In this document: piece by piece, positions 26,817 through 35,131 of the stretch
Layout of the letters: each line of letters begins with the position of its first letter
Position numbering within the stretch: position 1 is the first letter of the stretch
Origin: a gamma proteobacterium symbiont of Ctena orbiculata
GTDB taxonomy: Bacteria; Pseudomonadota; Gammaproteobacteria; Chromatiales; Chromatiaceae
Reading direction: 5' to 3'
Assembly (NCBI GenBank): GCA_003094535.1
Contig: NATV01000097.1
Coordinates: 1 to 46,975 of the forward strand
Length of the DNA: 46,975 nt
Notes under the pieces: model-generated
Databases searched by the model: none
What the model was told of the DNA's origin: nothing
What the model saw: only the letters and a program-made list of their open reading frames with translations
Program-made: the position numbers and the translations under genes

Positions 26817-27251
26817 CTACATCACCTGACGCAGAAAGAGTGCGGTTGCCGTGTCCATGCTCTTCACATGCTGGTCGAACCAGGCCCGCCACTCGTTAAA
26901 GATAAAATCGGCAAGCGCTTCCAGCGACTGATCTCTGATCCATTGCGCCTGAATCGATTCGAGTCTGGCAAGCACTTGCGCATGCTCCGCTTTGTGCACG
27001 GGGTAGGGGGGGAACCCATAGCGTTCCATCAACCTGTTTTCTCCATCGAAATGGTCCCGGGTGTGTACCACCCACCCATCCACTGAACGGCCGATAAGAT
27101 CCAGGTCTGGCGCACCCTCAATACCCTGAACGACCAGTTCACCCAGGCGGTTGATCAGAACAACCTCTTCCTTATGAACTTCATTCATCGCATCCAGGGC
27201 CACACCGGGCATCACGGTAGGATCAACGACTGGCAGCAGATATCGACTCAC
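26817..27251 (-). CDS. bacteriohemerythrin
   Basis: A 144-residue hemerythrin, a four-helix protein that binds O2 reversibly at a non-heme di-iron site. All seven ligands can be assigned: His26, His67 and Glu71 (HFDGE), His86 and His90 (HKAEH), His128 and Asp133 (HVKSMD). It has no fused sensor or signal domain, so oxygen storage, delivery or scavenging is likely, as proposed for single-domain bacteriohemerythrins in microaerobic bacteria. Translation starts at GTG (27251) with GAGAG upstream. An exact FNR-consensus box precedes it (see promoter). It lies between two related 26-residue membrane peptides. Confidence 0.93.
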   Translation of the reverse strand: MSRYLLPVVDPTVMPGVALDAMNEVHKEEVVLINRLGELVVQGIEGAPDLDLIGRSVDGWVVHTRDHFDGENRLMERYGFPPYPVHKAEHAQVLARLESIQAQWIRDQSLEALADFIFNEWRAWFDQHVKSMDTATALFLRQVM

Positions 27252-27602
27252 GACGATCTCTCACCGAAACGGAAACAAGCCAGGGATGCTACCCGATCGC
27301 TTATCGGTGACCTTTGATTTCGATCAACTCAGCGTATCTTGAGCCGGAGCAGCCCCGGCCGCCGACCTTAGATGGCTTAAAGAATCCATAGATAACAAGA
27401 GGATAACCAGGGCATCCCATTCTCCTTCTTTTTTTATGGGATTCGCCGACAGACCTTGAAATTCCGCCGATTCACACTAGTTATAGGTTAGGGCCAATCG
27501 AAGCAGTGTTGACAGGCCCAGGTACCAAGCCAAGCCGGCGGGTATTCAATAGCTAAGATGCTTTATCTTGTCATCGGCAATGAGTCACGGAGGCGATCAA
27601 AG
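27252..27602. promoter_or_regulatory. 351 bp divergent region hemerythrin / small peptide 2
   Basis: The FNR promoter of hemerythrin occupies 27279-27327 (separate entry). Toward the second peptide gene there is a consensus -35 hexamer TTGACA at 27509-27514 but no -10 at suitable distance, so its promoter is undecided. An inverted repeat AAGAT-N5-ATCTT at 27555-27569 lies 34 bp before the start codon. A T-rich run at 27426-27435 sits between CCCAT and ATGGG and does not make a terminator. Confidence 0.4.
27286..27327 (-). promoter_or_regulatory. FNR-type promoter of the hemerythrin gene
   Basis: TTGATTTCGATCAA at 27314-27327 is an exact match to the FNR consensus TTGAT-N4-ATCAA. On the minus strand TAGCAT (27291-27286) is a good -10, predicting a start near 27279. 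The box centre (27320.5) is then at -41.5, the standard class II activator position. The leader before the GTG start codon would be about 28 nt. Confidence 0.75.
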
Positions 27603-27683
27603 ATGTTAGGAAGCAATCAGGCAATCATAGGCGCACTCGCGATTATTATTCTCGGCGTAGTTCTGTCAGTCATGCTCGGATAG
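27603..27683 (+). CDS. 26-residue single-helix membrane peptide, copy 2
   Basis: An ATG with CGGAGG nine bases upstream begins a 26-codon frame ending in TAG, the same length as the peptide at 26665. The product begins MLGSNQAIIGA and ends LSVMLG. Differences from copy 1 are mostly exchanges among Ile, Leu, Val and Ala within the predicted membrane helix, while the glycines at 3, 10, 18 and 26 are kept. Shared residues are largely encoded by different codons, so this is not a recent DNA copy. A 16 bp perfect hairpin follows four bases after the stop codon. Function unknown; the context suggests a role connected with oxygen or respiration. Confidence 0.75.
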   Translation: MLGSNQAIIGALAIIILGVVLSVMLG

Positions 27684-27687
27684 GCGA

Positions 27688-27725
27688 CTACCGGGGTGAC
27701 AGCCTGAAAGCTGTCACCCCGGTAG
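27688..27725 (+). terminator. perfect 16 bp hairpin after small peptide 2
   Basis: A 16-base arm at 27688-27703 (starting CTACCGGGG) is exactly complementary to 27710-27725 with the loop CTGAAA. It begins four bases after the peptide stop. The stem is very stable, but no T-run follows. It probably defines the 3' end of a short peptide mRNA. Confidence 0.65.
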
Positions 27726-27780
27726 AGGATGGATTGGCTCTCGCGTAAACCAGCGCGTCTCTGATCAGCGGTGGCCGATA

Positions 27781-28668
27781 CTAACAACCGATATCGGTCT
27801 CCGCATCAAACCCCGGGTTGATTGCCTCATACAGGGAGGAGTAGTCCTCGTCGCCGTAGCCGGCATCCTGGCCACTGAGCAGAACCTTCAGTGTCGCATT
27901 CGCGATCGCACCATTGATACCCGATGACTCCGCGACCTGCTGAAACAGTGCCAGGTCCTTGATCAGGTGCCGCAAGGGAAAGTTCGGATTGCTGTAGTCG
28001 TGCTCCATGAACTTTTTCAGTTTCTTATCGAAGGTGGGGGCGTAGAGGGCGCTCTGTCGCAACAGCTGCATAAATTGCTCCACCTCCACGCCTTGCGCGC
28101 GAATCAGCCCAAGGCTCTGGGAAAAACCTGCAGTCAGCGAAACGATAAGCTGGTTCATGGCCAGCTTTACCGCGGCACCCTTGCCTACCGGACCCAGGTG
28201 CTCCACCTCCTTGCCAAGCCCCCGCAGCAGCAACAGAGTTTGATGATAGGCAGTCTCTGAGCCCGCCGCCATAATAATCAACTCCCCGGCCCTGGCCTCC
28301 GGAATGCTCCCCAAGACCGGGGTTTCGAGATAGTCGCCACCGGCCGCCTCTACCCGGATGCCCAGGTTTCTGCTCTCATCGGGGGAGATGGTGCCCATCT
28401 GCAGCACGGTTTTGCCCTCGATGAGCGGCGTCACCGAAGGGTCGAACAACACTTCCTCAATCGCTGCGGCATCGCTGAGGGTGAGGATCAGGACCTCTCC
28501 TGCGGTTACCGCCGCAGTTAGCGAAGACGCTACCGACAGGCCCTCGTCCCGGGCTATCTTCAATCGCTCCTGGGAACGATTCCAGGCAACAACATCGTGT
28601 CCGCAGTGGACCAGCCGCTGGGCGATCGGAAGCCCCATCAATCCCAGGCCTAGCAGTGCTACTTTCAT
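27781..28668 (-). CDS. NAD(P)-dependent beta-hydroxyacid dehydrogenase (GLYR/HIBADH family)
   Basis: A 295-residue member of the 3-hydroxyisobutyrate dehydrogenase superfamily. The N-terminal dinucleotide fold has GLGLMGLPIAQRL (residues 7-19); the substrate motif is ETPVLGSIPEARAGEL (about 115-130) and the catalytic lysine is Lys168 in GKGAAVKLAMNQ. The substrate motif and spacing look closer to the glyoxylate/succinic semialdehyde reductase (GLYR) branch than to true HIBADH, but substrate cannot be assigned. It begins 17 bp after hemE ends, in the same direction, so the two may be cotranscribed. Confidence 0.9.
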   Translation of the reverse strand: MKVALLGLGLMGLPIAQRLVHCGHDVVAWNRSQERLKIARDEGLSVASSLTAAVTAGEVLILTLSDAAAIEEVLFDPSVTPLIEGKTVLQMGTISPDESRNLGIRVEAAGGDYLETPVLGSIPEARAGELIIMAAGSETAYHQTLLLLRGLGKEVEHLGPVGKGAAVKLAMNQLIVSLTAGFSQSLGLIRAQGVEVEQFMQLLRQSALYAPTFDKKLKKFMEHDYSNPNFPLRHLIKDLALFQQVAESSGINGAIANATLKVLLSGQDAGYGDEDYSSLYEAINPGFDAETDIGC

Positions 28669-28685
28669 GGTTATGCCCTCAAGGG

Positions 28686-29756
28686 TTAATCATCCACATG
28701 GTAGGGACGACTCAGTTCGTGTACCGCCTCCACGAAAACACCCGCATGTTCAGGGTCGATCTGCGGATGAATGCCATGGCCAAGATTGAAGACATGGCCA
28801 CTCCCCTTGCCGAAGCTGGCCAGAACCTGTGCCACCTCTTCCATGATCCTTTGCGGCGATGCATAGAGGGTACAAGGATCAAGATTGCCCTGCAGGGCTA
28901 CTCTATCGCCCACCCGGCGCCTGGCATCGGCGAGGCTCAGGGTCCAGTCGATACCCAGCGCATCACAACCGCTGTCCGCCATCTGCTCCAGCCAGAATCC
29001 GCCTCCCTTGGTAAAGAGAATGGACGGAACCCTGCGCCCATCCGCCTCCTGTGTCAGGCCCTTGAGGATGCGCCGCATGTAGGCCAGTGAAAAGGATTCA
29101 TAGTGCTGAGGCGTCAGTACGCCGCCCCAGGTATCGAAGATCATCACCGCCTGGGCGCCGGCATCGATCTGGGCGTTGAGATAGGCGGTGACAGCATCCG
29201 CGACCTTGCCCAACAGGCGATGCATCAACTCGGGGCGGTCGAACATCATCCCCTTAACCTTGGAGAAGTTCTTGGTGCCGCCCCCCTCCACCATGTAGGT
29301 TGCCAGGGTCCAGGGACTGCCGCTGAATCCAATCAGCGGCACCCGCCCCTGCAACTCGCGTCGAATGGTACGAACCGCAGCCATGACATAGCCCAGGTCA
29401 TCCTCCATATCCGGCATCCCCAGCGCATCCACACCGGCTTCATCGCGCAGTGGCCGTTCGAAGTGGGGGCCCTCTCCCTCGGTAAAGTAGAGACCAAGCC
29501 CCATGGCATCGGGTACGGTAAGAATATCGGAAAAGAGTATGGCCGCATCGAGAGGATAACGATCCAGGGGCTGAATGGTGACTTCACAGGCCAGATCGGG
29601 ATTTTGGCACAGATCCATGAAGCTGCCCGCCTTGCCCCGGGTGGCCCGGTACTCCGGCAGATAGCGACCGGCCTGGCGCATCATCCAAACCGGGGTCATA
29701 TCCACCGGCTCACGACAGAGCGCCCGCAACAGTCGGTCATTTTTCAACGTGGTCAC
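28686..29756 (-). CDS. hemE: uroporphyrinogen decarboxylase
   Basis: A 356-residue enzyme that removes four carboxyl groups from uroporphyrinogen III to give coproporphyrinogen III in heme synthesis. The substrate loop [13 protein letters not shown] (about residues 25-37) and the segment [13 protein letters not shown] with the key aspartate are present, as are [24 protein letters not shown] and LQGNLDP, and NLGHGIHP near the C terminus. Translation begins at GTG (29756) with AAGGA about 10 nt upstream. Length and motifs are complete. Confidence 0.96.
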   Translation of the reverse strand: MTTLKNDRLLRALCREPVDMTPVWMMRQAGRYLPEYRATRGKAGSFMDLCQNPDLACEVTIQPLDRYPLDAAILFSDILTVPDAMGLGLYFTEGEGPHFERPLRDEAGVDALGMPDMEDDLGYVMAAVRTIRRELQGRVPLIGFSGSPWTLATYMVEGGGTKNFSKVKGMMFDRPELMHRLLGKVADAVTAYLNAQIDAGAQAVMIFDTWGGVLTPQHYESFSLAYMRRILKGLTQEADGRRVPSILFTKGGGFWLEQMADSGCDALGIDWTLSLADARRRVGDRVALQGNLDPCTLYASPQRIMEEVAQVLASFGKGSGHVFNLGHGIHPQIDPEHAGVFVEAVHELSRPYHVDD

Positions 29757-29911
29757 AGAAAGAAATCCTTAATTATGATCTTGTAAACAGGGAACAGCCG
29801 ATTGTACACACAAAACCGCTTCTCGTAGACCATGGAAGCGGTAACAAGATTTCAGCACTTATCGCTGTATGGGATACTATTCATTCGACACCACCCCGCA
29901 ATGGGACAACC

Positions 29912-30868
29912 ATGAAGCCAGTAAAACAGATCATCCTAGCCAAAAAGGACGCCCTGGCAACGACTGTAGCCGAGCCCTTGTCGCTGCTCGCCAAAAAGTG
30001 CATGTCCGTCTGGGATGATATCGATGCCCTGGACCAGGCATTGCTCGACCACATCGATCGAATCATCAACTGTGAATTCCTCTACGCATGGGACCTGGAC
30101 GGCATAGAGATCTCCTCCCTGATCATGCCCGGCGGAGCGGAGAAAAGCTGGCGGGGAAGGGACCTCTCCAAGCGTCCCTATCTGAAAAACAACCTGCCAT
30201 TCAAGGGTATCATGCTCTCTTCCGTCTATCACAGCCAGTTCTCCAACCGGGAGTGTGTCACCGCACTACAGGCGGTACGAAAAGAAGACAGGCTACTGGG
30301 TTTTATTGCCGCGGATTTTTCTCTCGACAAGCTGGTTGCAGACGAAAATCTCTATATGGAGCCGCAACACTGGCAGCAGTTCAAAGGCGATCCTGCTGTG
30401 CGCGGCACCCTCTTCATGCAACAGCGGATACAGAGTCGGCTGGATGAAAATATCGACTCCGTCCACGCAACCATCTACGATCTGATGACCCAGCACGGAA
30501 TTTTCCACTGCAAGATCCACTACTCCAGTGGACGTTGTTCATTCTGGGTATTCAGCGATCCTTACAGCTACCAGGTGCATGGGGTTGATGAGATCGTCGA
30601 TCCTGACATCGTACTTGCCTATCCCCTCCACCGCTATCCGCAGCGGGCAAAGGTTCTGCCCGAGCAGATTCTCGAAGTCCTCGGCGAATTCAAGGAATTA
30701 CGCTTTGCGGACGAGACAATCTACCTGCGCAGCGCCTCGATAAATATCATGAACGGCATGTTGGGTCTCACCTTTTCATGCGACGGCTCGCACTATATGC
30801 CGGTGGAAGAGTTTATCGAGAAAAACCTGGGATTCTGGCTCGGTGAACTTGCCTCAGATCGCCAGTAA
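29912..30868 (+). CDS. soluble PDC/Cache-type sensor domain protein
   Basis: A 318-residue protein containing a PDC (Cache-like) ligand-binding fold: SWRGRDLSKRPYLKNN (about residues 79-94), ISSVYHS-type MLSSVYHSQFSNRECVTALQAV and LLGFIAADFSLDKL (about 128-141). In most proteins this domain is periplasmic and flanked by membrane helices of chemoreceptors or kinases; here there is no signal peptide or membrane helix and no output domain, so it appears to be cytosolic. The second half (about 160-318) has no motif that I recognise (GVDEIVDPDIVLAYPLHRYP is its most distinctive stretch). It converges with the ODP-like gene across 8 bp. Confidence 0.78.
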   Translation: MKPVKQIILAKKDALATTVAEPLSLLAKKCMSVWDDIDALDQALLDHIDRIINCEFLYAWDLDGIEISSLIMPGGAEKSWRGRDLSKRPYLKNNLPFKGIMLSSVYHSQFSNRECVTALQAVRKEDRLLGFIAADFSLDKLVADENLYMEPQHWQQFKGDPAVRGTLFMQQRIQSRLDENIDSVHATIYDLMTQHGIFHCKIHYSSGRCSFWVFSDPYSYQVHGVDEIVDPDIVLAYPLHRYPQRAKVLPEQILEVLGEFKELRFADETIYLRSASINIMNGMLGLTFSCDGSHYMPVEEFIEKNLGFWLGELASDRQ

Positions 30869-30876
30869 CGGGGCGA

Positions 30877-31635
30877 TCATGGCAGGCGATAGTTGTTTTG
30901 AGTCACCAGATCGACGCCGCACTCAAGCCCGTCTATCCAATTGATAAACTCGTTAACTACCTTCTTACCCGCGAATGCCCTGCCATGTTGCGGCACAATC
31001 ATCTCGATCTCAAGCTGACGAACCATGTTTGCCCACAGATTACAGACCTTGTTCGAGTTCATGTAACGCCGATGGAAACCCTCCATGTAGGGGAGTATTT
31101 CGGAGAGTTTTTTCACCGGTACGTTCAAGTCCCCCGGTGGCAGGTTCGCCCCGAGATCACCGGAGAAGAGAATCCGGCTGACCGGGTCATAGAACTGGAA
31201 ATTACCCTCTGCATGTAGGAAATGGGCCGGCAGGGCCATCAGACGTATGTTGCCCAACTCAAGATTGATGCCTTCATCGGGAATTGCCACCACCCTGTCC
31301 ACCAAGCGGCCCGGACGGGTAAAGTGGGGAATGAAGCGCTCCCACAAGGCAGGTACCACCACTTTGCAATCCGTGCCGACCAGCCACTTGTTCACCGAAG
31401 CGACGATATCCGGGTCCTGGTGCGAAGCGATGACATAGTCCAGTCTCTTCACATTCATATAGTCGCTGATGGCCATGAACAGGCGGGAATAGGTCAACTC
31501 GCCACCGGGGTCGATCAATGCGGCGTGCTGGTGATCATAGATCAGAAATTGGTTCGCCTGAACCGCTTCACCCGATACCAGATCCCGGAATGCCACACAG
31601 ATGTGACTACCATTGTTAAATAGCTCAACTGACAT
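30877..31635 (-). CDS. ODP-like di-iron metallo-beta-lactamase fold protein
   Basis: A 252-residue beta-lactamase-fold protein close to the core of flavodiiron proteins but without flavodoxin or rubredoxin domains. The di-iron ligands fit: HQDPD (HxDxD, about residues 81-85), His in HFLHAEGNF, Asp in LFSGDLGANLPP and His in IVPQHGRAF. The N terminus (MSVELFNNGSHICVAFRD) and the FLIYDHQHAALIDPGG strand match ODP, the oxygen-binding di-iron proteins used as O2 sensors, for example next to chemotaxis genes in Treponema. The frame stays open to 31815, but the added 60 residues look non-coding, and the ATG at 31635 matches the family start. Its convergent neighbour is a Cache-type protein. Confidence 0.85.
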   Translation of the reverse strand: MSVELFNNGSHICVAFRDLVSGEAVQANQFLIYDHQHAALIDPGGELTYSRLFMAISDYMNVKRLDYVIASHQDPDIVASVNKWLVGTDCKVVVPALWERFIPHFTRPGRLVDRVVAIPDEGINLELGNIRLMALPAHFLHAEGNFQFYDPVSRILFSGDLGANLPPGDLNVPVKKLSEILPYMEGFHRRYMNSNKVCNLWANMVRQLEIEMIVPQHGRAFAGKKVVNEFINWIDGLECGVDLVTQNNYRLP

Positions 31636-31814
31636 AATCTCTACTACGTCTAAAATAACGGTTGCGAAGTTAGCCGACAGACGATGAAGCAGCGGCCAAT
31701 ATAGACCATATATCGACAATACTTGGAAAAGCTTAACCGGATCAATATATATTTCAATAAAAAATTCAGCCAGATAATGCAAAAACACAGTCCAAAACCC
31801 TATCTGAAACCGCA

Positions 31815-32465
31815 ATGCTGTCCCACGATTGGAACCTCACACCCAGCGAAGCAGTCGCCCTGCAGAAGAGGCTAAGGCCTCGAGTCATCGATCGGGACTG
31901 CTTTGGAACGCTACATCGCGTAGCAGGGGTCGATGTGGGATTCGAAGCGCAAGGCAGCATCACACGGGCGGCTGTTTCGGTATTGAGCTATCCCGAACTG
32001 CAACCCCTCGAAGCATCGGTGGCCAGGCTCCCCACGACTTTTCCCTATATCCCCGGCCTGCTCTCTTTCCGGGAAGTGCCTGCCATTCTGCAAGCCATAG
32101 CCACGCTCCGGCATTCACCCGATATCTTTCTCTGTGACGGACAGGGCATGGCCCATCCTCGACGCTTCGGCATCGCCTGCCATCTTGGGGTCTATACGGA
32201 TACGCCCGCCGTCGGTGTCGCCAAAACCCGCCTCACCGGCAGCCATGGTGAGGTTCCGCAACAGAAGGGGGGTTGGGTGCCGTTGATTGACAAGGGAGAG
32301 ACGATAGGTGCGGTGGTGCGTACGCGAAACAAGGTTAAACCGCTCTACATCTCCGTCGGCCACAAGATCTCGCTCCAGGCATCTATCAGCTTGGTACTTG
32401 CCTGTACAACCCGATATCGACTACCGGAAACAACACGCGCAGCACACCGTCTAGCGTCAGGATGA
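31815..32465 (+). CDS. nfi: endonuclease V
   Basis: A 216-residue endonuclease V, which cuts the second phosphodiester bond 3' of deoxyinosine in DNA repair. The catalytic carboxylates are Asp40 (VAGVDVG), Glu87 (SFREVP) and Asp108 ([12 protein letters not shown]), with His114. The PYIPG wedge that recognises the lesion is at 77-81 with Tyr78. All residues required for activity are present. It is divergent from the ODP-like gene across 179 bp; an AT-rich stretch there (31741-31770) probably holds both promoters. Confidence 0.96.
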   Translation: MLSHDWNLTPSEAVALQKRLRPRVIDRDCFGTLHRVAGVDVGFEAQGSITRAAVSVLSYPELQPLEASVARLPTTFPYIPGLLSFREVPAILQAIATLRHSPDIFLCDGQGMAHPRRFGIACHLGVYTDTPAVGVAKTRLTGSHGEVPQQKGGWVPLIDKGETIGAVVRTRNKVKPLYISVGHKISLQASISLVLACTTRYRLPETTRAAHRLASG

Positions 32466-32530
32466 TCTCTATCCCATCAACGATCAGCAACAGGACCAAC
32501 CTGTCAGCGCTGGGATTGAGTGACCGCCAA

Positions 32531-33172
32531 CTAGACCAATGTTCGCTGTAAAGCGAATTCAGCCAATGCGCTACCCAATGCCCGGTGCTGAGGTTCATCC
32601 AAATGAATCCCATCGACCCGACTCGATTCAGTTACATCCCCGGCATTGAAAAAATGCGTCGACTGTTCAGCCGCTACCTTTTCGAGTTCATCAGGCAAGC
32701 CCTTGAAGCGCATCTCCGCTCCCCTGAACTTATCAGCAATCTGGCCTTTTGGTTCACTGATACCGGGCGGTGCGACAATCAGGATATCCGGGACAGACAT
32801 TACCGGCTCTATGGGGGACTGCCTGATGATATTGACCAGCTTCGATACGCCCTGGGCAGACAGCCAGGCATCGTTAACGTGGGTAGACTGGAAGTCGTTG
32901 GTACCCAGCATCAGGATCACCAGCTTCAGGGGTGAGTGCATCTCGATCACCTGGGCCAGTCCCTCGGATCCGTCCCTTCCCGGCTTGAAGGGGTCAGGCC
33001 AGGCGCTCCGTCGTCCGTTCAGGCAGTTTTCGATGACCCGTATATCCTTGCCCGCCGACAGCAGCGTTTTTTCAAACACCCCAGGCCAGCGCTTGTCGAA
33101 AGCCAGGCGCTCCCTGGTGTTGGGGATGATTCCCCAGGTCAAGCTGTCGGCATAGATCAGGATCTGCTCCAT
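32531..33172 (-). CDS. SGNH/GDSL-type hydrolase
   Basis: A 213-residue esterase-type hydrolase of the SGNH superfamily. The nucleophile block reads YADSLTWG (Ser10), so the usual glycine of GDS is alanine. The oxyanion block is LGTNDF (about 104-109), preceded by an asparagine/glycine block at NCLNGRRS. The catalytic Asp and His are in DGIHLD near the C terminus. There is no signal peptide, so it should act in the cytosol. Substrates of this branch (arylesterase/acyl hydrolase) cannot be told from sequence. The preceding small gene is only 6 bp away, suggesting an operon. Confidence 0.88.
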   Translation of the reverse strand: MEQILIYADSLTWGIIPNTRERLAFDKRWPGVFEKTLLSAGKDIRVIENCLNGRRSAWPDPFKPGRDGSEGLAQVIEMHSPLKLVILMLGTNDFQSTHVNDAWLSAQGVSKLVNIIRQSPIEPVMSVPDILIVAPPGISEPKGQIADKFRGAEMRFKGLPDELEKVAAEQSTHFFNAGDVTESSRVDGIHLDEPQHRALGSALAEFALQRTLV

Positions 33173-33178
33173 GCCCGC

Positions 33179-33580
33179 TCAATTCGATTTGCGTAGGTGT
33201 TCAATGTAGTGAGGACGATCTTCCATGACCAGCTTAACGCCTTCGGCCCAGGCCTGGAGCCGCTCTTCACTGGAATCGAATTTCAGGTCGCAACGGGCAC
33301 GGCCCTGACTCTCCAAAGGGATCGGGATCATATCCCGGTAGGTATAGACGTTCTCCCCCACATCCCCGCCCTCGCAGACACATGGGAAAGCGGGTATCGC
33401 GGACTCGAGATCGGCGGCTTCGTAGACCAGAGCGCCCGCCTGCCACCAGCGGGTACGCTCTTCTGAGCCGCTCATGGTTTTAATGACAATCGCCCGGGAA
33501 AACCGTATCGTCAACCGGCCATTATCAAAAACGATCGATTCGACCTCACTGCCGGGGAGGTCGATTGAACTTGAGTCCAT
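33179..33580 (-). CDS. conserved protein of unknown function, partner of the SGNH hydrolase
   Basis: A 133-residue soluble protein, acidic, with a beta-rich N-terminal half (VESIVFDNGRLTIRFSRAIVIK) and a helical C terminus (ERLQAWAEGVKLVMEDRPHYIEHL). Two cysteines lie close together (FPCVCEGG). The first half resembles the strand pattern of small single-domain proteins that bind ligands or proteins, but I do not recognise the family. It precedes the SGNH gene by 6 bp in the same direction, so the two products probably work together or are at least made together. Confidence 0.75.
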   Translation of the reverse strand: MDSSSIDLPGSEVESIVFDNGRLTIRFSRAIVIKTMSGSEERTRWWQAGALVYEAADLESAIPAFPCVCEGGDVGENVYTYRDMIPIPLESQGRARCDLKFDSSEERLQAWAEGVKLVMEDRPHYIEHLRKSN

Positions 33581-33721
33581 AGTTGTTTACCCACAGATAA
33601 AGATATCCATCGACTGCCACGAAGGTGACTCCGCAGCCGTCGCTATCAGCTGCTAAATCATAGCGTCATGTCCGCACCAGGGAAATAAGTAGATACCGGG
33701 AAATTAACAACGTTGGGTCTT

Positions 33722-35131
33722 TCAGGATCTCTCCAATCCAAGTTCCTTGATCTTTCGGGTCAGGGTATTGCGTCCCCAACCGAGGAGCCGCGCCGCATCC
33801 TGGCGCCTGCCCGCTGTGTGTTCCAGAGCGATTTCGATCATTGCCGTCTCGAAATCGGGTCCAGCCTCGTTGAGCAGGCCTTCCCCGCCCTCCTGCAGCC
33901 GCTTTCTCGCCCAGTCGCGCAGCTGTTGCCGCCAATCCTCATGATAGCTCGACTGCGTCTCGCTGCTCTCTCTCAATTCACTCGGCAGGTCGTCGATATG
34001 GATCTCCTGCCCGGACGCCATTACGGTCAGCCACCGGGCCGTATTTTCCAGCTGGCGAACATTACCCGGCCAGTCCAGCTGACTCAGGTAGGCCTCCGTC
34101 TCCGGCAGCAGCACTTTGCTCTCCACCGCCAGCTCTTCCGCAGCGCTCTTGAGAAAATGCATCATCAACAGCGGGACATCCTCCCGGCGCTGACGCAGCG
34201 ACGGCAGGTGGATCCGGATTACGTTAAGACGATGAAACAGGTCCTCCCTGAAAGAGCCGGATTTTACCAATCCTTCCAAATGCTGATGGGTGGCGGCGAT
34301 GATGCGTACATCGACCTTCACCGGCTCGTGGCCGCCAACGCGGTAAAATTCGCCATCGGCCAGCACCCGAAGCAGCCGTGTCTGCAACTCCGACGGCATA
34401 TCGCCTATCTCATCGAGAAACAGGGTGCCGCCATCGGCTTGTTCGAAGCGGCCGGTACGGCGGGTCTGTGCGCCGGTAAAGGCACCCCGCTCGTGACCGA
34501 AAAGCTCCGACTCCATCAGGTCCTTGGGGATCGCTGCCATGTTCAATGCAATGAAAGGGCCTGAGGACCGGCTACTGTGCCGGTGCAGGGCATGAGCCAC
34601 CAGTTCCTTACCGGTACCCGACTCACCGTTGATCAATACGGTGATATTCGATCGCGCGAGACGCCCAATGGCGCGAAACACCTCCTGCATCGCCGGCGCC
34701 TCGCCGATGATCACTTTTTCCTTGTCGATAAACTCGGTACTCGGCTTCTCTTCCCCGGCCACCTGCTGACGGCAGGCGCGCCTGATCTGCTGCACCGCCT
34801 CGTCAACATCGAAAGGCTTGGGCAGATACTCGAAGGCGCCGCCGTGATAGGCCGATACCGCACTTTCCAGATCCGAGTGCGCGGTCATGATGATTACCGG
34901 CATGTCGGGATAGCGCGTGTGCAGCAGCTCCAGGAGTTCCAGCCCATCCATTCCCGGCATCCGGATATCCGAGACCACGACATCCGGCTGCTCCTTATCC
35001 AGATAGCTCAGGACCCTGTCCGCACTCTCGAAACAGGTAACATCCATAGCTGCTTTTTCCAGGGTTTTTTCCAGCACCCAACGAATCGAGCGATCGTCAT
35101 CGATAACCCAGACTCGACATCTTCTATCCAT
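33722..35131 (-). CDS. ntrC: nitrogen regulation response regulator NtrC
   Basis: A 469-residue sigma-54 activator. The receiver domain (1-120) has the phosphorylated Asp55 ([10 protein letters not shown]), the Asp pair at 11-12 and the Lys in LPKPFD. The AAA+ domain (about 142-372) has Walker A GESGTGKE, the sigma-54 contact loop GAFTGA and Walker [13 protein letters not shown]. The C-terminal Fis-type helix-turn-helix ([24 protein letters not shown]) is the NtrC-type domain. It overlaps ntrB by 8 bp, so the two are translated together. Targets visible in this window are the palindromes before glnA and ntrB. Confidence 0.97.
   Translation of the reverse strand: MDRRCRVWVIDDDRSIRWVLEKTLEKAAMDVTCFESADRVLSYLDKEQPDVVVSDIRMPGMDGLELLELLHTRYPDMPVIIMTAHSDLESAVSAYHGGAFEYLPKPFDVDEAVQQIRRACRQQVAGEEKPSTEFIDKEKVIIGEAPAMQEVFRAIGRLARSNITVLINGESGTGKELVAHALHRHSSRSSGPFIALNMAAIPKDLMESELFGHERGAFTGAQTRRTGRFEQADGGTLFLDEIGDMPSELQTRLLRVLADGEFYRVGGHEPVKVDVRIIAATHQHLEGLVKSGSFREDLFHRLNVIRIHLPSLRQRREDVPLLMMHFLKSAAEELAVESKVLLPETEAYLSQLDWPGNVRQLENTARWLTVMASGQEIHIDDLPSELRESSETQSSYHEDWRQQLRDWARKRLQEGGEGLLNEAGPDFETAMIEIALEHTAGRRQDAARLLGWGRNTLTRKIKELGLERS

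Noticed and set aside
27301-27420. Minus-strand frame of 39 codons after AAGGAG, between hemerythrin and small peptide 2
   Set aside because: It has a good-looking ribosome binding site, but the product has no domain or signal character, and it runs through the FNR box of hemerythrin. A 12-codon alternative (ATG at 27415) is equally unsupported.
27426-27437. T-run as an intrinsic terminator
   Set aside because: The T-run is in the loop of a weak CCCAT/ATGGG stem, not after a hairpin.
31732-31745. Possible FNR half-site before the ODP-like gene
   Set aside because: Only one half (TTGAT) matches and no -10 lies at the right spacing.
31636-31815. 60-residue N-terminal extension of the ODP-like protein
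   Set aside because: AT-rich and promoter-like, not conserved in the family; the ATG at 31635 begins the known fold.
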